From: Candidatus Heimdallarchaeota archaeon
Lineage (GTDB): Archaea; Asgardarchaeota; Heimdallarchaeia; Hodarchaeales; Hodarchaeaceae
Length of the DNA stretch: 64,000 nucleotides
Direction of reading: 5' to 3'
Assembly (NCBI GenBank): GCA_020353515.1
Contig: CP070695.1
Coordinates: 3,516,050-3,580,049 of the forward strand
Shown one piece after another: positions 51,778 to 60,500 of the stretch. The notes beneath the pieces were generated by a model. It searched no databases. It was not told the DNA's origin and saw only the letters and a list, made by a program, of their open reading frames with translations. Each line of letters starts with the position of its first letter. Within the stretch, counting starts at the first letter, position 1. A program made the translations under genes and the position numbers.

Positions 51778-52553
51778 TAGTCTACTCTAAAGTAGTACCT
51801 TTGTCGAGTACCAAGTGTACGATGATCTTTAAGAAAAGAATAACCTTGATTTTGAAGATACTCTGTGAGGTTTTTATGTAATTTAGGAAGTGTGAGTTGA
51901 AAATAAACCTTTAGAGGAGCTTCAAAGCTTCTGATTTCTTCAATCAATCTTAGAATGAACTCATCACCTTCTTCTCCACCCACTAATTCGAGTTTTTGTC
52001 CAGCAAATCCTTTAATTAATGACTTTTTATGGAAATAGGATAGGTCATATTGAGGGGGATTACATATTATAGCATCAAATGTAGCCAAAGAATCAAAATA
52101 ACCCTTAAGAATCGAATTAGTATCTCTTACTTTTATTAACAGAATTTGAGATTCAAAATTGTTTTCTTTGATGTTATTTCTTGCACTTTGATAAGCAACT
52201 TCATCGAGCTCTGTTGCCTTCACATGACAACCTAATTTCGCTAGCATCATTGATAGAATCGCTGAAGCTCCTGTACCAACTTCTAGTACTTTCGAGGGTA
52301 TTTTCTCATGAATTATCCAACATACAAACTCCCATCTGCTACAAATCGTTGGAATGAGATATCCTGGTGGAACAGTAAAATCTAATCCCATGAAGTCCTG
52401 CAGAACTAGCCTATTATATAGTAGTAAGGCTTGACTGTTCCCTAAATCGATTTGATCACCATTGATTGCATATTTTCTTAGGGCTGGATATCGGGTAAAA
52501 GCTTCTTTGAAAGGAAGACCACACGGTTTTTCAGGGGAAAAAAGAGGGATCAT
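51774..52553 (-). CDS. RlmF/METTL16-like N6-adenine methyltransferase
   Basis: A 259-residue class I methyltransferase. The SAM site is KVLEVGTGASAILSMMLAKL near 90 and motif IV is IICNPPQYD near 165, an N-P-P-aromatic of the type used by N6-adenine methyltransferases on nucleic acids. The G-T-G-A-S motif I, the region preceding it (GYLIPTICSRWEFVCWI) and length fit the RlmF/METTL16 group, which methylates 23S rRNA or U6/other RNA. Human METTL16 and E. coli RlmF use NPPF; here the aromatic follows one residue later (NPPQY). RNA substrate is inferred. Confidence 0.75.
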   Translation of the reverse strand: MIPLFSPEKPCGLPFKEAFTRYPALRKYAINGDQIDLGNSQALLLYNRLVLQDFMGLDFTVPPGYLIPTICSRWEFVCWIIHEKIPSKVLEVGTGASAILSMMLAKLGCHVKATELDEVAYQSARNNIKENNFESQILLIKVRDTNSILKGYFDSLATFDAIICNPPQYDLSYFHKKSLIKGFAGQKLELVGGEEGDEFILRLIEEIRSFEAPLKVYFQLTLPKLHKNLTEYLQNQGYSFLKDHRTLGTRQRYYFRVDY

Positions 52554-52588
52554 GTTATATCAAGAAATATTCTCAAGTGTTTTTTTGA

Positions 52589-54016
52589 TTAGAGGATTGA
52601 TAAAGCTTTACTTAATGCCCTAATAGCATCATTTACTCCTTCTAAACCGACTGAATAACGAATAAGATTGTCTGAAACTCCCATTTTTTCACGCATTTCG
52701 GAAGTCATTTGTCCATGAGTCGTTGAAGCTGGATGACAAATCGTCGTATAGTTTCTTCCTAAATCAGCGACTTCTACTCCAAAATTAATAACTTCCACAA
52801 ATCGAACAGCTGCATCATACCCTCCAAGGATATAAAACGACAATAAATGACTGAATCCAACTGAATCATCTTCAAATCTCATTAATTTTTTAGCTAAATC
52901 GTGTTGAGGGTGTGAGGATAATCCTGGATAATTCACTTTTTCAATCTTATCATGCTTATCAAGAAAGTCTGCGATCTGAAGTGCGTTATCAGACATTGCT
53001 TTAATCTTTAATTGAAGTGTTACTAAATCATCCCAGATGGCTGCTGCAGATGGTGGATGCAAACAAGGACCCAAATTTCTAAAATGGCTTCTTTTTACCT
53101 TATTCACAAAATCCTCTCTCAAATCAGGTACTGATGTTGTTATATTCTTTTTTGCTATAATAGCTCCCCCAATAGCACGTCCACTACTTCCCATAACTTT
53201 TGAAATTGAATGAATTACAATATCAGCCCCATGTTCTAATGGCCGAAGGAGAGCGGGAGAAGCAACACTTGAATCGACAATAAGAGGAAGATTATAATCA
53301 TGAGCGAGCTTAGCAAGAGTAGGAATATTAGCAATGAATAAATTAGGGTTCGATGGGGTTTCTACATACAAAAGTTTGGTTTTTTGAATGATTTGTTCCT
53401 GCCAAGCTTCTACTGACCATGGTTCATGTACCCAATCAACAGTCCATCCCATTTTAGGATATGTTATGTTAAATAATTGTTCAGATCCACCGTAAATTTG
53501 ATTAGATGACAATATATGATCGCCTACTTCCAAAAAGGGCATCGTTGCCAAAAAAATCGCAGACATTCCAGATGACAAACATAAAGCTTGAGTTTCTTCA
53601 TCAATTGTCTTTCCTTCCAAAGCAGCTAATTTCATCGCTAAATGATCAATTGTTGTATTATCAATACGAGAATAGATTTTATTGGGATCATTAATTGTTT
53701 GAGAAGAAAGTAATAACGCCCCATCCAACAATGAATCAAAAGGCGCCCCTGTTGGGCTTGAAAATACTGGTAATGTCATAGATTTGAACATTTTCATATC
53801 ATCAGGACCATATAATCCCCACAAACTCACTGTATTGAATTCTTGATTTTTTGAGGAAAGTATTTGTTGTTGTCTTTGTATTAGTGTTTCAGCACTTCGC
53901 TTACGAAAATAATCCTCGTCAGATTTCGACTTTTTGAGCTTCTCGATTTCTCTTTCTAAATTGGTAATTCTCTTCTGAATATAAGACGAATTCTTTTTTA
54001 CTGGTTCTTGATTCAT
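52589..54016 (-). CDS. Cys/Met-metabolism PLP enzyme with coiled-coil extension
   Basis: About 475 residues. From about residue 75 on it is a fold-type I enzyme of the cystathionine/methionine gamma-lyase and O-acylhomoserine sulfhydrylase group: LCLSSGMSAIFLATMPFL, LLYVETPSNPNLFIANI, PLIVDSSVASPALLRP, the PLP lysine in HSISKVMGSSGRAIGG, and LIRYSVGLEGVNDAI. The first 70 residues are an extra charged coiled coil (IQKRITNLEREIEKLKKSKS). The ATG at 54016 follows GGTG by about six bases. It makes or breaks a C-S bond of sulfur amino acids; which reaction is not clear. Confidence 0.88.
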   Translation of the reverse strand: MNQEPVKKNSSYIQKRITNLEREIEKLKKSKSDEDYFRKRSAETLIQRQQQILSSKNQEFNTVSLWGLYGPDDMKMFKSMTLPVFSSPTGAPFDSLLDGALLLSSQTINDPNKIYSRIDNTTIDHLAMKLAALEGKTIDEETQALCLSSGMSAIFLATMPFLEVGDHILSSNQIYGGSEQLFNITYPKMGWTVDWVHEPWSVEAWQEQIIQKTKLLYVETPSNPNLFIANIPTLAKLAHDYNLPLIVDSSVASPALLRPLEHGADIVIHSISKVMGSSGRAIGGAIIAKKNITTSVPDLREDFVNKVKRSHFRNLGPCLHPPSAAAIWDDLVTLQLKIKAMSDNALQIADFLDKHDKIEKVNYPGLSSHPQHDLAKKLMRFEDDSVGFSHLLSFYILGGYDAAVRFVEVINFGVEVADLGRNYTTICHPASTTHGQMTSEMREKMGVSDNLIRYSVGLEGVNDAIRALSKALSIL

Positions 54017-54088
54017 ATCTAACACCAATTATCTCTATTTCTAGATAAAAGTCCCATCCAAATTAACTTTCTTACAAATAAATTTTGA

Positions 54089-54724
54089 TTATAATGAGCA
54101 AAAATACGTCGTTTCGCCACTGATTTCTTTCATTCCTACAAAACCCATATTCTGAAGAATAGAAATGTTTTTTTCAGCTTCTGTAATCTTTTGTCCACTT
54201 TCTTGTGCAATCTCTTTAAGAGTTCCTTTCTCTAATGATATTAAAGCCAAGGCTGTAGATTGTAGTCGAGTGGGTAAGCTAAAAATCTCCGCAGTTCTGA
54301 GTTTTAAAGCAGGTTTAATTAATCTTGATTCGTCGATAACTGTTTCTTCTTGTACAATTTCGTGAATTTCTTTTTTGAAAGGTTCGAAAACGTTTAAATT
54401 GAAATCTCTCTGTGTTAATACATCCCCAAACTTCTTTATAAACCTTAATCCAATAGTCTGAATGATATTTTCTGGACTGTCGGGTACATCAGTAACTATC
54501 ACAATACGAATGGAACCAAACGATCTGGTATGATAAGAAAGACCCTCAATCTCAATAGAGTTGATTTCAGCGTCACTATCTGTCATTGCAGCCGTCATAT
54601 ATTGAATTGCGGTGAAAACTCCACCAAATAAAATACTATCTTTAATACCTTCAACAGATTGGAATTGTTCTGTTAATATTGTACGCCCATCGTCAGTTAT
54701 AACAAAGATTGCGTAGATAATCAT
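54089..54724 (-). CDS. Longin/roadblock-like domain fused to a winged helix
   Basis: A 211-residue protein. Residues 1-120 look like a longin- or roadblock-type profilin-like fold: MIIYAIFVITDDGRTILTEQ, a hairpin ending EINSIEIEGLSYHTRSFGSI, RIVIVTDVPDSPENII, and the helix TIGLRFIKKFGDVL. Residues about 150-211 are a winged helix: LQSTALALISLEKGTLKEIA, then KITEAEKNISILQNMGFVGM. Eukaryotic longins work in membrane traffic and Asgard genomes carry many such domains, commonly with Roadblock and small GTPases. The joined DNA-binding helix suggests signalling to transcription. Exact domain type is unsure. Confidence 0.65.
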   Translation of the reverse strand: MIIYAIFVITDDGRTILTEQFQSVEGIKDSILFGGVFTAIQYMTAAMTDSDAEINSIEIEGLSYHTRSFGSIRIVIVTDVPDSPENIIQTIGLRFIKKFGDVLTQRDFNLNVFEPFKKEIHEIVQEETVIDESRLIKPALKLRTAEIFSLPTRLQSTALALISLEKGTLKEIAQESGQKITEAEKNISILQNMGFVGMKEISGETTYFCSL

Positions 54725-55063
54725 TCTATTCGATTCCCCAAATTGATACCAATGTGTAGGATTTTAGGTAATAAAAACGTATCTCATAATACAAGAATCG
54801 TGGTTAGTTTCGTTTGACTTCTTTAGTTTTACTTAGAATTGTGCTTCATTCTTTCAAAACTTTTTCTTCTTCAAAAATATGAATATTAATAGTATCGTTA
54901 ATTCCCATCTTCATTATTTCACATAGAAAAAAGAAAAACGAGAAGTATTCAGAGGGTTAATAACTCTCAATAATTATTATTTAAATATGCATAATAGAAT
55001 AATGTAAGAAACGAATAGTTTAAATATATTGTATTTGAGTATATAAGTTAATTGGGTTTTATT
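54725..55063. other. Intergenic region with promoter-like elements
   Basis: A 339-base gap with no gene seen. An imperfect 17-base palindrome (GAGGGTTAATAACTCTC) lies at 54952-54968, followed by several TATA-like runs, the strongest TTTAAATATATTG at about 55020. The latter is about 44 bases before the small open frame at 55064. Confidence 0.45.
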
Positions 55064-55195
55064 ATGTCAAGAATTCAAAATCAAGACAGATTAAAATTAG
55101 TAGAAGTTACTCCTACTCCTCCCATTATACCCTTCGTTATTAGCCTTTTTATTGTTACTGGAAGATTTAGAAGAAGGAGAAGGAAAAAGTATTAA
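55064..55195 (+). CDS. Possible 43-residue membrane peptide with basic tail
   Basis: An ATG frame of 43 residues behind a strong TATA-like element. It has a polar N-terminus, a Pro-rich turn (VEVTPTPPIIPF), a short hydrophobic stretch of about 15 residues and a very basic end (GRFRRRRRKKY). The shape recalls the hydrophobic-plus-arginine tail of sorted archaeal surface proteins but without a body. No ribosome-binding site is evident. The compositional pattern is unlikely to be chance, though the length gives little support. Confidence 0.4.
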   Translation: MSRIQNQDRLKLVEVTPTPPIIPFVISLFIVTGRFRRRRRKKY

Positions 55196-55316
55196 AACAA
55201 TTAGAAGTTCCCTCATTTTTCATTTATTAGCTGTAACTAACTTCATCTCATTCAGACAGCTAATAAATTCTTAGGTACAAATCATACAAAGAACACATTT
55301 CAATAATGGTGATTTT

Positions 55317-55721
55317 TTGGTTGGAATTTCGAATTTAAAGACTTTGTTAAATTCAATGAATCCTAAATTAGTTGATGGTGAATTTGTGTTTTGTACAATA
55401 TCTGAATCTCGCTTTTCTAAACTTAAAATTATCCCCCTATTAATATTTAAAGAAGAAGAAGGGATCACGCTAATTATTAAACGCAATATGGCAGAATCAA
55501 ACTTTCTAAGTTATACCGAAATATGGGCCTGGATTATTCTGACTGTTCATTCTGATCTGTCAGCTGTTGGATTTTTAGCACGAATAACCAGTAAGCTTGC
55601 AGAATCTGGGATCAGTGTGAACGTGGTGTCAGCTTATTACCATGATCACCTATTTGTTCCAGTTAATCATGCAAATAGAGCAGTGATTCTTTTACAGGAA
55701 TTATCAGCATCAAAAATCTGA
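55317..55721 (+). CDS. ACT-domain protein (CASTOR-like amino-acid sensor type)
   Basis: A 134-residue protein with an ACT_7-type domain. The key block is IWAWIILTVHSDLSAVGFLA, then ITSKLAESGISVNVVSAYYH and DHLFVPVNHANRAVILLQEL, matching the small ACT proteins called amino-acid-binding or DUF-ACT in bacteria and archaea, whose human relative CASTOR1 senses arginine. The first strand carries GEFVFCTISESRFSKL. The TTG start at 55317 has GGTGAT just ahead. It presumably binds an amino acid or nucleotide. No enzyme domain is attached. Confidence 0.83.
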   Translation: MVGISNLKTLLNSMNPKLVDGEFVFCTISESRFSKLKIIPLLIFKEEEGITLIIKRNMAESNFLSYTEIWAWIILTVHSDLSAVGFLARITSKLAESGISVNVVSAYYHDHLFVPVNHANRAVILLQELSASKI

Positions 55722-55728
55722 GTTAATA

Positions 55729-56244
55729 CTACTTAATGATAGGTTTTCCTTTTAAAAGCTTATTTACTTCATCAGGATGGCTTTTAATAACCCGTCGGCA
55801 CGCTTTACGAGTGATGAATAGAGTTTTTTTATCATATGTATTTTTATCAAGCCACTTCTGAAGAGTTTTTATTACAAGGTTTGGATGTCGTCTAGAGATA
55901 TCTGCTGCAGTTTCTATCACTGGTAAAACGAAGATAAAGTTAATTTCCTCAAAACTGCAATTTCTAGCAATCAGAGATGCAAGATGTCTGACTTGCCAAC
56001 GACCGTTATTTATTAAAACTTCTAGTGATTGTTTTTTCACTGATATTGGGACTTTTTCTGCTATAATCTTTTGTCTAAGTTGACGTAAGGTCCAAACAAT
56101 ACCCTTCCCGATCCTCTGAGACTGGGGAATACTATCCTTGATCTTCTGAATCACCTCATATAGTGGTTCAGTATTTTTATCTACTAATAGACAATTGAAA
56201 ATATTATTCATTGACATTTTCTGTTTCTCAGGGTAAAAATACAT
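55729..56244 (-). CDS. HEAT-like helical repeat protein, unknown function
   Basis: A 171-residue helical protein. Its middle (WTLRQLRQKI, VKKQSLEVLINNGRWQVRHL, ASLIARNC) recalls HEAT or DNA-alkylation-repair (AlkD) helical repeats, including the WQVRHLAS segment, but no catalytic pocket can be claimed. Several ATG codons near the start (56244, 56217) are possible. It is convergent with the ACT protein, seven bases away. Confidence 0.5.
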   Translation of the reverse strand: MYFYPEKQKMSMNNIFNCLLVDKNTEPLYEVIQKIKDSIPQSQRIGKGIVWTLRQLRQKIIAEKVPISVKKQSLEVLINNGRWQVRHLASLIARNCSFEEINFIFVLPVIETAADISRRHPNLVIKTLQKWLDKNTYDKKTLFITRKACRRVIKSHPDEVNKLLKGKPIIK

Positions 56245-56332
56245 TAGAAGGAAATTCTCTCAAAGTTATTTTGTCATAATTTTTAAGCATCCGATTAAAA
56301 TATCATCAAAAAGAGTTGCTTTATCATCTTTT

Positions 56333-57394
56333 TTGGTTGATACATTAGGAGTTTGTCTAGTGGGATCATTTGTACCTAGCGATTTGATTGAGTATCCAAT
56401 TATAAATTACTTCAAATATAGGAATAAAGGAAAAATTAAAGATAAAGATCTTTCTTCATCATTTATTTCAGAATATACTCAATATTATCGGAAGGATCCC
56501 CGAGACTTCTTTCTTGAGAACTTTAAGCCGAAAACTTTTGATATCAAATGGAATAACCCAGTTTTTCGAGGTAAATTCCATCGATCTACAGGTCAATTAC
56601 TTAGTCCATTCCAACCATTATCTTCGATTCTCCAAGAACAAAAATACTATCCAAATCTCAATATGGTAGCGCACCACTATAAATCTAAGAACATTAATAG
56701 TACAAATAAGCAGACTGTGGTTCTTTTCATCCATGGATACGCCGAAACAACTTTTATTTTTCATGAAGTGAGTTATTTTAAATTTTTCAATAAAATATTT
56801 CATAGTGATGTTTTTGCGCTCGAACTACCCTATCATTTTAATCGTCAACCAAAAGATTCACCTTTTTCTGGAGCTTATTACCTCAATGGTAATCCGATTC
56901 GAATGTTGGAAGCAATTAGACAGTCTATTCAAGAAATTCTTCTTACAACCCTTTATTTAAAGGAAAAATATGAACGAATTATCTTATTTGGCGTCTCTTT
57001 AGGAGGACATTTAGTAGCGCTAGCTACTCAATTTCTCAGTGAAGTGGATATGATTTGCGCACTAGCTAGTCCATTTATCTTTAGTTTGAATCCTAAAATC
57101 GTACCTATTTCTACTGAAATTGTCTCACAGTTGAAAAGGAGAAATCAGACCAAGTGGTATAGACTCCTTTTTGCATGTAACTTGAAATATTTTGCCCCTT
57201 TTACTACTAATCGTCATACAGCAGTTATTGGGGGCCACTACGATCGTATTGTCGCTTTCAATCGAGTTCAGAGTCTTGCGAGAATGTTGAACAAACCACT
57301 TTTTTCTTACCCAGGTGGGCATTTATCTCTTATTTTTTGGCTTCGATCTCTCCTCTGTCGTATAAATCAACTATTTGAAGAATTAAGAGAGTAA
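56333..57394 (+). CDS. Alpha/beta-hydrolase
   Basis: A 353-residue serine hydrolase. The oxyanion strand is VVLFIHGYAETTFIFHEVSY near 128, the nucleophile elbow is ILFGVSLGGHLVALAT (G-x-S-x-G) near 218, the Asp is probably in GGHYDRIVAF near 300 and the His in SYPGGHLSLIFWL near 324. The first 90 residues have no clear homology. The frame begins with TTG at 56333 and no good ribosome-binding site, so the start is uncertain. A lipid, ester or peptide substrate is possible; it probably works in the cytoplasm or at the membrane. Confidence 0.78.
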   Translation: MVDTLGVCLVGSFVPSDLIEYPIINYFKYRNKGKIKDKDLSSSFISEYTQYYRKDPRDFFLENFKPKTFDIKWNNPVFRGKFHRSTGQLLSPFQPLSSILQEQKYYPNLNMVAHHYKSKNINSTNKQTVVLFIHGYAETTFIFHEVSYFKFFNKIFHSDVFALELPYHFNRQPKDSPFSGAYYLNGNPIRMLEAIRQSIQEILLTTLYLKEKYERIILFGVSLGGHLVALATQFLSEVDMICALASPFIFSLNPKIVPISTEIVSQLKRRNQTKWYRLLFACNLKYFAPFTTNRHTAVIGGHYDRIVAFNRVQSLARMLNKPLFSYPGGHLSLIFWLRSLLCRINQLFEELRE

Positions 57395-57547
57395 ATTATC
57401 TCAAGATTGGATTAACTTCAAGGATTACATTATAACTTATAATTACCTCTTTCAGATATTTAAAAAATTATTGTGCTGATGATCCTATTTGCTAAATCTA
57501 CACTAAAACTTTAATCAAAAATGCTGGTCTAATGCTTAAAGAGAAGA

Positions 57548-60500
57548 ATGCTTTGTGGTAGTGAAACCGTGAAAATCCAGATAGAAGGTGCAAATGAAAA
57601 CAACCTAAAAAACATTAATGTTGAATTTGAAGACGGTTTAACTGTTGTAACTGGAATTTCAGGTAGTGGTAAAAGTTCCCTAGTCTTTTCAACACTTTAT
57701 CGTGAAGCCCGACGACGCTTTTCGGAAATTTTTGCTCAAGGGTCTAAACCCCGATTAGCTCCTGCTCATGTTCATCATATCTCAGGGTTAAGGCCTACAG
57801 TTGCAATCGAACAAAATGTCCTCAATCGTAATCCACTGTCAACGTTAGCATCAGCGTCAGGGTTACACCCTTTCTTCAGAATTTTCTTCATTAATTATGG
57901 CCAACGTCGTTGTTCTGAATGTGGATCAAAGATTAGGATTTATTCGGAGGATGAGATAATAAATCTGATATCCCAATTTCTAAAAAACAGTCCAATCACT
58001 CTTTATGCACCTCTAGTAAAGGGAATAAAAGGAAGTCATAGATCTCTCCTCCAAAGTCTTGTTAAGGAGTTTGGTAAGCAAGCCCTACTTGTGGATGGGA
58101 AAAAGTATCAACTAAAAGAATTGAATCCACAAGAGTCCCATGACATTGAAATTAAGACAATAAGGATTGAAGAACCTCTTTCAATTACTGAAATCAGAAA
58201 ATGTATTCAAAATATTGCAGCTCTAGGAACAAATGCGTTAAAGATTAAGTCTGGGAACCAAAATCAAAACCATTTAACATTATCATTTTCTAATGTCTGT
58301 CCAATATGTAATAGGTGGATCCAAGAAGTAAAAGCAAATATTTTCAATACATCATGTCCTTTTTGTAAACGAAAAGGGTGTGATAACTGTCTGGGAACAG
58401 GTTTACATCCAGAAGCTTTATCAATTACTTGGAACGGAATGAGCTTACCAGATCTCCTAAATTTGTCAGTTATTGAAGTTAATGATCTTTTCAAATATCC
58501 AGAGCTTCCATCGTCTGCAGATCGCTTGATTTTCGAGATACAAAAGCGATTAAAAGCATTATTAACAGTTGGATTAGGATATATAACGTTAAACCGTTCA
58601 TCCCCGACGTTATCTCGAGGAGAGTCCCAAAGAGTACGCATAGCTATAGCATTAATGAGTCGATTAGAAGATATGGTTCATGTATTAGATGAACCGACAA
58701 TTGGGTTAAGTATAACAGATGTCACTAAACTACTTCCAGCATTTCGACAACTTAATGGCCCAGTAATATTTGTTGAACATGATCGGATCGCAGCAGCCTC
58801 TGCAGATCAGGCAGTTGATCTTGGCCCAGGTGCAGGTATTAAAGGCGGAGATGTAGTATTCAGTGGAACATTACCTTCCTTATGGAAAACAGAAGGTTAC
58901 ACTGGTCGTTACTTCAGCCTGCAAGAAAGTGTGAGAATTCCAAAACATCGTTCTCCTCCTAATCAGTTCTTAGAGGTAATTCAAGCCAATCACCACAATC
59001 TAAAAAGGATAAACGTCAGAATACCAATTGGTCGTTTAACTGTGATAACAGGACCCAGTGGGAGCGGGAAGAGTACATTTGTAGAAGAAGTACTAAATTC
59101 ATCATTGAAAAATGGAAAACCAATTGGATGTAACAAAATTAAAGGATTAAAACTAAAACCTATTCTAGTAGATCAGTCACCAATTGGGAAAAATCCGCGA
59201 TCGAATCCAGCAACATACACAAATTTAGCAACAGTAATTCGAGATATCTTTGCTAAATTTACGAAGCTCTCCTCATCTCATTTCTCTTTTAATCGTGAGG
59301 AAGGTTGGTGTAAGAACTGTAAGGGAATGGGAGCAATTGAAGTTAAAATGAGGTATTTACCTTCAACTTGGATTCGATGTGAAATTTGTCAAGGAAAACG
59401 CTTTTCTGACGAGGTTCTTTCATCAAAAATAAAATTCAGGGAACAATCACTTTCTATAGCAGATTTTTATGAATTTTCGGTTGATGAGGCGTTTAAGTGG
59501 TTTATGGAAGGCACTAAAACTGCGATAACATCAAAAAGTCGATCTACAGCAATACGAATTCTGGAAGCGTTACAAGACATAGGTTTAGGTTACCTTCCCT
59601 TAGGACAACCGTCCCCAACTCTCTCTGGTGGAGAAGCACAGCGAGTAAAGTTAGCTAAATACCTCGGAAAGAAATCCCTAAAAGAACAGATGATTATACT
59701 TGATGAACCATCCACAGGCCTCCATCCACATGACATAACATGTTTATTAGATGTCTTAGATAAATTAGTTCGCTCAGGGGCAACATTAGTAGTTGTCGAA
59801 CATAATTCTGATTTTATTCGGGCAGCTGATTGGATTGTTGATCTTGGGCCTGAAGCAGGGCCTGAAGGAGGACAACTCATCTATAACGGCACTTCTCAAG
59901 GATTACTAAATATGAGTGAATCATTGACAACCCACGGCCTTCAGTATGAGGAAACCATACGTCCGAAGTCAAAGAAAATTCAACTTGATAAGAAGTCAAA
60001 CTCACTCCAGATCAAAAACGCTTCAGCTAATAACCTGAAAAATGTAACAATTAAACTTCCTAAACAAGCAATAACAGTTGTTACGGGAGTGTCAGGTTCA
60101 GGAAAATCAAGCTTAATTAGTGATGTGTTAAAAGCTGAAGCAGAAAGACGTTATCTCGAAACATTATCCCTCTATGAACGTCAGGGTTTAAAGGAAGGCC
60201 CAGAAGCACCAGTTGAAGCAGTATCAGGACTTGGTGTTACTATTAGCATTGACCCACGTCGAATAGGTAGATGGTACAATTATCGGGCAACTGTGGGTTT
60301 ATTAACAGAAATTTCTCACTATTTACCAATTCTATTTTCAAATCTTGGGGAATATCATTGTTCTGATTGCAATATATCTTGTCAAAAACATCAACAAGAA
60401 TGGATATGTCCTAAATGCGAGAAAAACTTTCCTATCCCTGAACCTAAGTACTTTTCACCATCAAATTATGCATCTGCTTGTACTAAATGTCAAGGAATAG

